Assembly (NCBI GenBank): GCA_943913625.1
Contig: CALTYW010000025.1
Coordinates: forward strand, 1-19,924
Source: an uncultured Campylobacter sp.
GTDB lineage: Bacteria > Actinomycetota > Actinomycetes > Mycobacteriales > Mycobacteriaceae
Direction of reading: 5' to 3'
Length of the DNA: 19,924 nucleotides
The position numbers were made by a program, and so were the translations under genes. Position 1 is the stretch's first letter, and each line of letters begins with the position of its first letter. A model generated the notes under the pieces. The model ran no database searches. It saw nothing but the letters and a program-made list of their open reading frames with translations, and was not told where the DNA came from. Below, one piece after another: positions 13,759 through 19,924 of the stretch.

Positions 13759-15402
13759 CTCGGCTGAACCTGCCGGGGTGGCAAAGCCCTGGTCCACGAT
13801 CACGTGCAGGAGCGCGACCCGGCCGTCGGCAACTGCGTCGAAGGCGGATTGGACGGACTGGGTGATGGTGCCGGGGTCGTCGATACGCGTGGCCCACGCT
13901 CCCATCGATTCGGCCCACTGCACGAAGTCGGGGTTGGAAAGCTGGGTGCCCTCGACCCGGTCCGGGTAGTGCTTGCGCTGGTGGGCGCGGATGGTGCCGT
14001 ACTGGGCGTTGTCCACGAGCACAATGATCATCGGCGTGTCGTAGCGCACGGCGGTGACAATCTCCTGGCCGTTCATCATGAGCTCGCCGTCGCCGGTGAA
14101 CACCACCACCTGGCGGTCCGGGTGGGCGATCTTTGCCGCCATGCCCGCGGCCACGGAGTAGCCCATGGAGCCTAGACGCGTGGCCAGCATGGACGGGAAC
14201 TGTCGGGTGGGGAAGAAGCGCTGCGGCCAGAAGCAGTGGTTGCCGGCGCCGTAGGTGCAAATCGCGTCGTCGCCGAGGCGCTCCACGACTGCGGCCATGA
14301 CCTCGTTCATGTCCACGGAGCCCTCTGGCAGGTCGTCGAAGCCCTCGGACGGGATCGTGGAGAACGCCTCGTGGGTGGCGCGGGCGTTGGCGAACCACTC
14401 GCCGGTGTCGGGTTTGCCGTCCAGGTTCAGCCGGTACAGTTCGGCGGCGAACGTCGAAGGGTCCGCGAGCACGTGGTGGGCCACGCTGCCGCTGTTGGCC
14501 TTCAGGTCCGGGTCGGAGTTGATGAGGATGTTCTGCGCGGACTCCTCCTGGCGCAGCGAGAAGTTGTCGGTGGGCTTGTCCCACAGCTTGCCGCCGATGG
14601 CCAGCACCAGGTCGGCGTCCTCGAGAAGTGCTGCGGTGTCGTCGGAGCGCGCTGAGCCAAGCCAACCGGCGTTGGCAGGGGAGGAGAAGTGGATCTTGTC
14701 GGAGGAGCGCATGTCGTTAAGCACCGGGATCTCATAGCGCTCGGCGAACGCCTGCACCGCGTCGCACGCCTCCTGGTCCCAGCCCTGGCCGCCCTCGAAG
14801 ATCAGGGGGCGCTCAGCGTTGCGCAGCGCCTCCGACACCACCTCCAAATCCAGCTCGGACACCGCGCCGGTGGCAGCCGACAGCGGCGGGGCGATCGCGC
14901 CCTCGAACTCCTCCGTGATCACGTCCTCCGGAAGGCCGACCACGACCGGCCCGCGGCGGCCGGAGTTCGCGAGGTGGAATGCCTTCGCCACGATTCGCGA
15001 GGCGCGCGAGGGGTCGTCCACCACGAAGACCCCCTTGGTGATGCTGCCGAACCACTCTGTGATGTCGAACTCTTGGAAGGACTCGCGGTAGCGGTCCGCC
15101 ACCGGCACTAGTCCCACGAAGAGCACCATCGGGGTTTCGTCCTGCCACGCCGTGTACACGCCGATCTTGGCGTTGGCCGCGCCCGGCCCGCGGGTGGACA
15201 TGCACACACCCGCCTTGCCCGTGGCCTTGCCGTGGGCCTCGGCCGCGTAGGAGGCGCCGCCCTCGTGGCGGCACACCACGGAGGTGACCGGGGAGTCGTG
15301 CATCCCGTCCAGCACGGCGAGGAAACTTTCGCCGGGCACGAGGAACACGTGGCTCACGCCGTGGGCTTCCAGGGACTTCACAATCGCTTTGCCGGTGTGC
15401 AT
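13753..15402 (-). CDS. Thiamine-diphosphate-dependent enzyme, acetolactate synthase-like
   Basis: 549 residues with the three-domain ThDP fold: N-terminal pyrimidine-binding domain (about 1-170) with catalytic E47 in VVCRHEGGASYAAEAHGKAT, a central domain (about 190-325) and a C-terminal PP-binding domain with the motif GDG (437-439) and the downstream VDNAQYG. The family decarboxylates 2-oxo acids (acetolactate synthase, benzoylformate decarboxylase and relatives). It is not obviously the biosynthetic IlvB: there is no ilvN or ilvC partner, and it sits beside a DNA glycosylase. A TACCCT -10 lies 7 nt before the ATG, so the mRNA is probably leaderless and independent of the tag-like gene 36 bp upstream. 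Reaction is unknown; class is certain. Confidence 0.82.
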   Translation of the reverse strand: MHTGKAIVKSLEAHGVSHVFLVPGESFLAVLDGMHDSPVTSVVCRHEGGASYAAEAHGKATGKAGVCMSTRGPGAANAKIGVYTAWQDETPMVLFVGLVPVADRYRESFQEFDITEWFGSITKGVFVVDDPSRASRIVAKAFHLANSGRRGPVVVGLPEDVITEEFEGAIAPPLSAATGAVSELDLEVVSEALRNAERPLIFEGGQGWDQEACDAVQAFAERYEIPVLNDMRSSDKIHFSSPANAGWLGSARSDDTAALLEDADLVLAIGGKLWDKPTDNFSLRQEESAQNILINSDPDLKANSGSVAHHVLADPSTFAAELYRLNLDGKPDTGEWFANARATHEAFSTIPSEGFDDLPEGSVDMNEVMAAVVERLGDDAICTYGAGNHCFWPQRFFPTRQFPSMLATRLGSMGYSVAAGMAAKIAHPDRQVVVFTGDGELMMNGQEIVTAVRYDTPMIIVLVDNAQYGTIRAHQRKHYPDRVEGTQLSNPDFVQWAESMGAWATRIDDPGTITQSVQSAFDAVADGRVALLHVIVDQGFATPAGSAEA

Positions 15403-15409
15403 GCGCCCC

Positions 15410-15415
15410 AGGGTA
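15410..15415 (-). promoter_or_regulatory. -10 box of the ThDP-enzyme gene, leaderless configuration
   Basis: TACCCT on the minus strand ends 7 nt before the ATG at 15402, with GGGGCGC between them. It lies inside the short gap after the tag-like gene. Confidence 0.5.
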
Positions 15416-15438
15416 GAGAAAAACCGCTCCGTGGGACC

Positions 15439-16035
15439 TCAGACCCACACACCCGACGCCCCGCGGCGCCACGTGCCTACCAAGTTGGTGTCCACAATCC
15501 CGACGGATTCCATCAGCGCGTACATGGTCACCGGCCCCACGAACGTGAACCCGCGCGCCTTCAAATCGCGGGCGAGCTTGCGCGACTCCTCCGACTCCGA
15601 AGGCACCTCCTCCATGCACCGCGGCGCCGGGGTTGTCTCCGGCTGGTAGGACCACACGAACTCGCCCAAGTGGGTGCCTTCCTCCCGCAGCGCGAGGGCC
15701 GCTTGCGCATTCACCACCACGGCGTTCAGTTTGCGCCGGTTGCGGATCAGTGAAGCGTCGTGAAGCAAATGCTCAATACTCATGGCCGCGCACGCCTCGG
15801 GGGCGAAGCCGTGGAACGCGGCGCGAAACGCCTCGCGGCGTGCAAGCACCAGCCGCCACGACAGGCCCACTTGGAAGCCCTCGAGGCAGACGCGTTCGAA
15901 CATGCCGCGCTCGTCGCGCACGGGCATGCCCCATTCGGTGTCGTAGTAGGTGCGCAGCAGCTCATCGCGCGCTGCCCACGGTGGTCGGGCGAGGCCGTCA
16001 TCGCCCACAATCGGCCAAGATTTCTGTTCAGTCAT
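15439..16035 (-). CDS. tag: DNA-3-methyladenine glycosylase I (Tag family), zinc ligands missing
   Basis: 198 residues from the ATG at 16035 (MTEQKSWPIVG). Core motifs YYDTEWGMPV (30-39), LEGFQVGLSW (51-60, with E52 and W60 matching the base-recognition residues of E. coli Tag) and FVGPVTMYALMESVGIV identify the family, which excises 3-methyladenine from alkylated DNA. The four zinc ligands of E. coli Tag (C4, H17, H175, C179) are not conserved: Y31 stands at the H17 position, and the end reads DTNLVGT rather than NDHVVGC. The enzyme may be a zinc-free subtype. Longer in-frame extensions cross the divergent DoxX promoter and were not used. It is followed after 36 bp by the ThDP-enzyme gene. 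Confidence 0.87.
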   Translation of the reverse strand: MTEQKSWPIVGDDGLARPPWAARDELLRTYYDTEWGMPVRDERGMFERVCLEGFQVGLSWRLVLARREAFRAAFHGFAPEACAAMSIEHLLHDASLIRNRRKLNAVVVNAQAALALREEGTHLGEFVWSYQPETTPAPRCMEEVPSESEESRKLARDLKARGFTFVGPVTMYALMESVGIVDTNLVGTWRRGASGVWV

Positions 16036-16074
16036 ATGTATTGGACTCGTTTCCGGGGCGTTCGGTTCCACGGT

Positions 16075-16080
16075 TATGCT
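16075..16080 (+). promoter_or_regulatory. -10 box of the DoxX-like gene, leaderless configuration
   Basis: TATGCT ends 7 nt before the ATG at 16088. The stretch from TTATGCT to the start codon is nearly identical to that before metG (TTATGCT, two variable bases, TTGGCATGA). Confidence 0.62.
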
Positions 16081-16087
16081 AATTGGC

Positions 16088-16495
16088 ATGAATCGCCCCG
16101 CCGTCCGCGACTTCGCGCTGCTGCTTCTGCGGCTCGTGCTGGGCGTCGTGTTCGTGGCGCACGGGTACCAGCACTGGTTCGGGGAGGGGATAACCGCAAC
16201 CGCGCGCGAGTTCGCGGGGCACGGGGTGCCGCAGCCGCAGCTGTCGGCGTACCTCGTGGGCACGGTGGAGCTCATCGGCGGCACGTTCCTCGCGATCGGC
16301 CTGCTCACCACTATCGCGGCGTCGGTGCTGGCGCTGCTCGTGCTAGCAGCCGGCTACTTCGTGCACCTGCCGCAGGGCTTCTTCGCCGAGGGTGGCGGCG
16401 TGGAGTACCCGCTGGTCCTCGCCGCGGCGTTGTTCATCATCGTCGTCTTCGGCACCGGCCGCGCTAGCCTGGACGGGGTGCTCACGCGTGATTAG
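16088..16495 (+). CDS. DoxX-family membrane protein
   Basis: 135 residues with four TM helices (about 9-30, 52-72, 74-94, 104-124). The early FALLLLRLVLGVVFVAHGYQ and the following W-F-G-E segment, then the GTVELIGGTFLAIGLLT stretch, fit DoxX/DoxD-like proteins. In mycobacteria DoxX-type proteins have been linked to oxidative-stress membrane complexes, but many members are uncharacterised. The ATG sits 7 nt after a TATGCT -10 box. The stop overlaps the GTG of the next gene by 8 nt, so the two products are made together. The function here is not established. Confidence 0.8.
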   Translation: MNRPAVRDFALLLLRLVLGVVFVAHGYQHWFGEGITATAREFAGHGVPQPQLSAYLVGTVELIGGTFLAIGLLTTIAASVLALLVLAAGYFVHLPQGFFAEGGGVEYPLVLAAALFIIVVFGTGRASLDGVLTRD

Positions 16496-17129
16496 CCACG
16501 AAGACGTGCAAGCCGCGCTCTCCGCGAGGATCGACGGGGAGCTTTCGCTTATCGACGATTCACTCGTCGACGCCCACCTCCAAGCCTGCCCCGAATGCCG
16601 GGCCTTCCTCGACCGCGCCCTCGCACTGTCGGACCAGCTGCACGGCGGCGCGCCGATCGAGCCACCCCGGGACCTGTCCGAGGTCATCCTCGCCGGGGTC
16701 GACGACGAGTGGCGCCGCATCTCCCAACGCCGCGCCGTGCTGTTGACGCTGGGGCGGCTGGGGTTGGCGGCACTTGCGGTGGTGTGGGTGCTGTGGGCGA
16801 TCGGGCTGCTGATCAGCGGCGGCGACGAGGCGGAACTCGTCGCCGTGGTGGCCTCGGCGGCGTCGGTGCGTTTCGGCGTTGCGCTGGCCCTCGGCGCGAC
16901 GGCCTGGAAACCGCGGCTGATCCCGGGCGTGCTGCTGATCGTGGCCACGATGTTCACGTTCAACGTGGGCTTCGCCGTGCGCGACTACGTGCTGGCAGAG
17001 GGGGAGTTCTCGGCGGCGTTGGTGTTCGTGCCCTTGGCCACCGTGGTCGCGTTGGTGTGGACGTGGGTGGCCGACCAGGGCATCGCCGTGCGCAGCTGGT
17101 GGCGGGCCCTGGACGCCGACCCGCAGTAG
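16488..17129 (+). CDS. Zinc-finger anti-sigma-like membrane protein
   Basis: 213 residues from the GTG at 16488, which overlaps the end of the DoxX-like gene. The N-terminus (about 1-45) is a putative zinc finger of the zf-HC2 type: SARIDGELSLIDDSLVDAHL followed by the H-LQA-C-PE-C motif (HxxxCxxC). After a cytoplasmic linker come about five TM helices (about 85-105, 112-130, 142-160 and two more to about 200). ZAS proteins hold ECF sigma factors inactive at the membrane, but no sigma factor is adjacent, so its partner is elsewhere or the domain has another role. It ends 11 nt short of the convergent pmt, in a shared palindrome. Confidence 0.72.
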   Translation: MISHEDVQAALSARIDGELSLIDDSLVDAHLQACPECRAFLDRALALSDQLHGGAPIEPPRDLSEVILAGVDDEWRRISQRRAVLLTLGRLGLAALAVVWVLWAIGLLISGGDEAELVAVVASAASVRFGVALALGATAWKPRLIPGVLLIVATMFTFNVGFAVRDYVLAEGEFSAALVFVPLATVVALVWTWVADQGIAVRSWWRALDADPQ

Positions 17130-17147
17130 GCAGTTACGACCTACTGC
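17123..17147. terminator. Palindrome containing both stop codons of convergent genes
   Basis: GCAGTAGG (17123-17130) and CCTACTGC (17140-17147) are perfect 8-bp complementary arms around a 9-nt loop. Each arm holds a CAG-TAG end, that of the anti-sigma-like gene on plus and that of pmt on minus. It could terminate both transcripts, although no T-run follows on either strand. Confidence 0.55.
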
Positions 17148-18751
17148 CAGCTGGGCAGCCACATTAGCGACTGGTAGTAGCCCTCCGGCACCGTGAAGCC
17201 GTAGAAGATGGGGGACCAGTAGACGAACGCGGCGACCACGGCCGCGAGGTAGACAACCACGGCGAGCTGGCCCCAGCGCATTTCAAATCCGGCGAGTTTG
17301 TTCACCCACCCCCACGACACAACACCGCCGCGTTTCGATAGCTCGCCGAGCGCAAGCGCCAGCAGCACGATAGTGAACGGCACCAGCGCGGTGGCGTAGA
17401 AGAAGTACATCTGGCGGTCGAAGGCGGCGAGCCACGGCAGGAAGCCCGCCATGAACCCGATGAACGGGACGATCACGCGGAAGTCCTTGCGGGTGAGCCA
17501 CACCCACGCCGCCCACAGCAGCACCGGCACTGTCAGCCACCAGATGATGGGGGTGCCGAACATGTAGATCATTTCGCGGCAGGTGCCGTCGCCGACCGGG
17601 CACTCCAGGTCGGTGGCGGAGTAGTAGAGGATCGGTCGCGCGGAGACCAGCCATGCCCACGGTTTGGAGTCCCACGGGTGGGAGTGGCCGGAGGAGCTAG
17701 TCAGAGAGCCGTGGAAGTTCAGCACGGAGAAGTGGTAGTACAGCCAGCCGGCGACAGAGTCGGGGAGATTGGCAAGCCAGGGCCAGTCGGAGCCGGCGAT
17801 GGTGCCGTCGGCGAGCGAGTGGCGGTACACCGAGGTCTCGGAGGCGAACCAGGCGCGCCAAGACCAGATGTAGAGCAGCGCGGGGATGAGGACGATGGAG
17901 GCAAGTGCCGAAGGGACGTCGCGAAGCAGCGTGCCCGACACCGGCTTTTCCACCCCGTACTTGCGGCGCAGCCACAGGTCCCAAAACGAGCTCATGAGTC
18001 CAAAGAACATGATGTAGTACAGCCCCGACCACTTCACCGACAGCGCCAGGCCAAGCAGCACGCCGGTGGCGAAGCGCCACCACCGAAAACCCATGCGCGG
18101 GCCGAAGGGGCCGGTGCCGTCGAGCTTGCCCGCCAGCCACGCGTCGTGCCAGCGGTGGTGGATCTGGCGCATGTCGCCGGCGATAGTCCAGCCCGCCATG
18201 ACGATGAAGAGCACCTGGAAAATGTCGAGCATGCCGAATTTCGCGGCGACGAGCAGGACACCGTCGAAAAGCGCGATAGTGCCCGCGATAATCGCGATCG
18301 ACGTGGACTGCGACAAGCGTCGCGCGAGCAGGAACACAAAGACGATGACGGCGGTGCCGAACAGCGCCGTCATGATGCGCCAGCCCCACGGCGTGTAGCC
18401 GAAGAGCGTCTCGCCCATCGCCAGAAGTTGCTTGCCCAGCGGCGGGTGCACGACCAGGCCGTAGGCGGGGTTGGACTCGATGCCGCCGAGCACGATGTTG
18501 AACTGGCTGCGCACCATGTCCCAGCCTTGCGGCACGTAGTGCTTCTCGTCGAAGACGGGTGTGCCGGAGCTGGTCGGCTGCACCAGCCCGATAAATCGAG
18601 TGAGCAGCGCAAGTACGCCGATGACGCTAGCGGCGACAGTGTCGCGCCGGGTCCACGGCACGGTCACCGGGGCCTTCGGCGCGGGCCGGTTGGGGCGCGC
18701 GGCCGCGGCGGCCGGTGCCGGGTGAGCTGCCGGATGGATCTTTGTGGTCAC
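17141..18751 (-). CDS. pmt: Polyprenol-phosphate-mannose protein O-mannosyltransferase
   Basis: 536 residues from GTG 18751. A Pro/Ala-rich cytoplasmic N-terminus (1-32) is followed by about eleven TM helices in GT-C layout. The first periplasmic loop carries the catalytic acidic pair D68-E69 in PVFDEKHYVPQGWD; further PMT motifs are NPAYGLVVHPPLGK, AAKFGMLDIFQ, and GHSHPWDSKPWAW. The enzyme transfers mannose from polyprenyl-phosphate-mannose to Ser/Thr of exported proteins at the membrane, as Pmt does in C. glutamicum and M. tuberculosis Rv1002c. TAATAT ends 8 nt before the GTG, so the mRNA is probably leaderless. It is divergent from rsmI over 41 bp, the same neighbourhood as in mycobacteria. 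Confidence 0.94.
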   Translation of the reverse strand: MTTKIHPAAHPAPAAAAARPNRPAPKAPVTVPWTRRDTVAASVIGVLALLTRFIGLVQPTSSGTPVFDEKHYVPQGWDMVRSQFNIVLGGIESNPAYGLVVHPPLGKQLLAMGETLFGYTPWGWRIMTALFGTAVIVFVFLLARRLSQSTSIAIIAGTIALFDGVLLVAAKFGMLDIFQVLFIVMAGWTIAGDMRQIHHRWHDAWLAGKLDGTGPFGPRMGFRWWRFATGVLLGLALSVKWSGLYYIMFFGLMSSFWDLWLRRKYGVEKPVSGTLLRDVPSALASIVLIPALLYIWSWRAWFASETSVYRHSLADGTIAGSDWPWLANLPDSVAGWLYYHFSVLNFHGSLTSSSGHSHPWDSKPWAWLVSARPILYYSATDLECPVGDGTCREMIYMFGTPIIWWLTVPVLLWAAWVWLTRKDFRVIVPFIGFMAGFLPWLAAFDRQMYFFYATALVPFTIVLLALALGELSKRGGVVSWGWVNKLAGFEMRWGQLAVVVYLAAVVAAFVYWSPIFYGFTVPEGYYQSLMWLPSWQ

Positions 18752-18759
18752 GGCAGAAG

Positions 18760-18765
18760 ATATTA
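18760..18765 (-). promoter_or_regulatory. pmt -10 box, leaderless configuration
   Basis: TAATAT on the minus strand ends 8 nt before the GTG at 18751. Only 13 bp separate it from the -10 of the divergent rsmI, so the two promoters must compete or be read alternately. Confidence 0.6.
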
Positions 18766-18778
18766 GCGCTTCAGTGCG

Positions 18779-18784
18779 TATGCT
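18779..18784 (+). promoter_or_regulatory. rsmI -10 box, leaderless configuration
   Basis: TATGCT ends 8 nt before the ATG at 18793; no Shine-Dalgarno is present. The same hexamer precedes the DoxX-like gene and metG. Confidence 0.6.
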
Positions 18785-18792
18785 TTGACTTT

Positions 18793-19650
18793 ATGGCCGA
18801 CACTCACCCCACACTCCCGTCCACCGGCGTAGTGCTCGCCGCCACGCCGCTCGGTAATCTTGGCGACGCTTCGGATCGTCTGCGCGGCGCGCTCACCCAC
18901 GCCGACGTGGTCGCCGCCGAGGACACGCGCCGCACCCGGGCGCTCGCCGCGGCGCTGGGGGTGGAGATCACCGGCCGGGTGGTGTCCAACTTCGACCACA
19001 ACGAAGACGCACGCCGCGACGAGCTGCTGCAGGCGGCGCGCACCGGCACGGTGCTTGTGGTCACGGACGCTGGCATGCCGATCGTCTCCGACCCGGGTCT
19101 CTCCCTCGTCGCCGCCGCGCACGACGCCGGCGTGCCCGTCACCTGCATCCCGGGCCCCTCCGCGGTCACCACCGCACTTGCGCTGTCGGGCCTCAACGTC
19201 GGGCACTTCATCTTCGACGGCTTCGCGCCGCGCAAGTCCGGCGCCCGCCGCGCATGGCTGAAGTCGCTGAAAAACGAGCGCCGCGCGGTGTGCTGTTTCG
19301 AATCCCCGCACCGCATTGAGCAGTTGCTTATCGACGCTTCTTCGATCCTCGGCCCCGATCGTCGCGCCGCCGTGTGCCGGGAGCTGACCAAAACGTACGA
19401 AGAGGTCAAGCGGGGGACATTAGCGGAGTTGGCGCAGTGGGCCTCGAGCGGCGAGGTGCGCGGGGAGATCACGCTCGTGCTTGAAGGGGGCGCGCCGGAT
19501 ACGGCTGAGCCGGAGGACCTGTTAGAGCGTGTCTTCGAGCGCGTCGACGGCGGCACGCGGCTGAAAGAGGCCGTCAAAGATGTGGCAAAGGCGGCTGGTG
19601 TGAAGGTGGGGGACCTCTACGACGCCGCACTCTCCTCCCGCGACGCCTAA
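18793..19650 (+). CDS. rsmI: 16S rRNA (cytidine-1402 2'-O)-methyltransferase RsmI
   Basis: 285 residues with the tetrapyrrole-methylase-type fold: VVLAATPLGNLGDASDRLRG (13-32), AAEDTRRTRALAAALG (41-56), NFDHNEDAR (67-75), TDAGMPIVSDPG (91-102), IPGPSAVTTALALSGL (119-134) and CFESPHRIEQLL. All are RsmI signatures; the family methylates the 2'-OH of C1402 in the decoding centre of 16S rRNA using SAM. The in-frame sequence upstream of 18793 overlaps the divergent pmt, and the -10 at leaderless distance supports the chosen ATG. metG follows 84 bp later. Confidence 0.95.
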   Translation: MADTHPTLPSTGVVLAATPLGNLGDASDRLRGALTHADVVAAEDTRRTRALAAALGVEITGRVVSNFDHNEDARRDELLQAARTGTVLVVTDAGMPIVSDPGLSLVAAAHDAGVPVTCIPGPSAVTTALALSGLNVGHFIFDGFAPRKSGARRAWLKSLKNERRAVCCFESPHRIEQLLIDASSILGPDRRAAVCRELTKTYEEVKRGTLAELAQWASSGEVRGEITLVLEGGAPDTAEPEDLLERVFERVDGGTRLKEAVKDVAKAAGVKVGDLYDAALSSRDA

Positions 19651-19695
19651 ACTCGGCTCGCCTGAAGGGCCGCTTGACGCCGAAGGCGCGTACCG

Positions 19696-19727
19696 AGGGG
19701 CGTCGTTAAGCAAAAGCCCCTTATGCT
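19696..19727 (+). promoter_or_regulatory. metG upstream hairpin, repeated word and leaderless -10 box
   Basis: AGGGGC (19696-19701) and GCCCCT (19716-19721) form a perfect 6-bp inverted repeat around 14 nt that hold CGTCGTTAAGC (19701-19711, one base shared with the arm). TATGCT (19722-19727) follows directly and ends 7 nt before the metG ATG at 19735. Confidence 0.55.
19701..19711 (-). repeat. Second intergenic copy of the repeated word, upstream of metG
   Basis: Complement reads GCTTAACGACG, with TTTT on its 5' side. It lies in the loop of the hairpin at 19696-19721. Confidence 0.65.
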
Positions 19728-19734
19728 GGTTGGC

Positions 19735-19924
19735 ATGACTAACAACAACGTTCTTGTGTGCGTGGCGTGGCCGTATGCGAACGGCCCGCGCCACATCGGC
19801 CATGTCGCCGGCTTCGGCGTCCCCTCCGACGTCTTCGCCCGCTACCAGCGAATGACCGGCAAGAACGTGCTCATGGTCTCCGGCACCGACGAGCACGGCA
19901 CCCCGCTGCTCGTGCAGGCCGACA
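19735..19924 (+). CDS. metG: Methionyl-tRNA synthetase (N-terminal part, runs off the right edge)
   Basis: 63 codons are visible, starting MTNNNVLVCVAWPYANGPRH. The class I synthetase HIGH motif (HIGH at about 20-23) is followed by HVAGFGVPSDVFARYQRMTG and SGTDEHGTPL, typical of MetRS. The enzyme charges tRNA-Met in the cytosol. The ATG is 7 nt after a TATGCT -10, and no Shine-Dalgarno is present, so it is probably leaderless. The remainder lies outside the window. Confidence 0.95.
   Translation, partial: MTNNNVLVCVAWPYANGPRHIGHVAGFGVPSDVFARYQRMTGKNVLMVSGTDEHGTPLLVQAD

Noticed and set aside
15419..15448. Terminator after the tag-like gene
   Set aside because: GTGGG/CCCAC pairs over 5 bp, but the T-run lies about 7 nt away from the stem; too weak to call.
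17678..18766. Long open frame (362 codons) antisense to pmt
   Set aside because: It mirrors the pmt coding frame, has a composition typical of G+C-rich shadow frames (His, Gln, Arg, Glu) and no domain. The pmt motifs on the other strand are decisive.
4924..19336. The repeated word explained purely as Leu-Ile/Thr/Asn-Asp codons
   Set aside because: Seven copies fit this, but the fthC and 6277 copies use other frames, and two copies are intergenic, so codon use alone is not sufficient.

Overview
The window is a compact, roughly two-thirds G+C stretch of chromosome that reads as Corynebacterium (Corynebacteriales). Support comes from gene order shared with Mycobacterium/Corynebacterium (rpmF, mprA, mprB, pepD, moaB-like, then mscL; galU, moeA-like, rimJ, membrane protein; pmt next to rsmI and metG), from a repurposed MoeA/gephyrin-like protein with its membrane partner, and from many start codons sitting 5 to 8 nt downstream of a TAnnnT-type -10 box, which is the leaderless-mRNA layout common in this order. 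I see no phage, IS element, CRISPR array or other imported island.

Layout. (1) 1-2160: start of rpmB (L28, minus), an ArsB-like membrane exporter (minus), then divergently rpmE2 (cysteine-free L31) and rpmF (L32), closed by a clear terminator. (2) 2189-6459: the envelope-stress block mprA-mprB, the HtrA-like protease pepD, a MoaB/Mog-fold protein and a small acidic protein. (3) 6453-8139, minus: fthC, a SAF-domain membrane protein and mscL in one probable operon. (4) 8183-12420, plus: galU, the MoeA-like Glp (active-site motifs degenerate), a RimJ-type acetyltransferase, and GlpR, the acidic three-TM membrane protein that in C. glutamicum is the receptor of Glp at the divisome. (5) 12447-12701: tRNA-Ala(CGC), its terminator, and a 71-bp nested palindrome. 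(6) 12748-13726: csoR and a divergent short CDF-like transporter sharing a CsoR-type operator. (7) 13753-16035, minus: a ThDP-dependent acetolactate-synthase-like enzyme and a Tag-family glycosylase lacking the usual zinc ligands. (8) 16075-17129, plus: a DoxX-like membrane protein overlapping a zinc-finger anti-sigma-like membrane protein. (9) 17141-19924: pmt (protein O-mannosyltransferase, minus) divergent from rsmI, then the start of metG.

How it fits together: much of the window concerns the envelope, namely stress sensing and proteolysis (MprAB/PepD), osmotic release (MscL), UDP-glucose supply (GalU), division/elongation scaffolding (Glp/GlpR) and secreted-protein mannosylation (Pmt). 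The remainder is translation (L28, L31, L32, tRNA-Ala, RsmI, MetG), one-carbon metabolism (FthC) and metal handling (CsoR/CDF, ArsB-like).

The least explained signal is a short DNA word, GCTTA[T/A/C]CGACG, found ten times exactly and twice with one mismatch, on both strands, in several reading frames and in two intergenic regions. Other points worth a second look are the 71-bp palindrome, a palindrome that contains the stop codons of two convergent genes, the CsoR operator, a candidate MprA direct repeat upstream of pepD, and the near-uniform leaderless promoter design.
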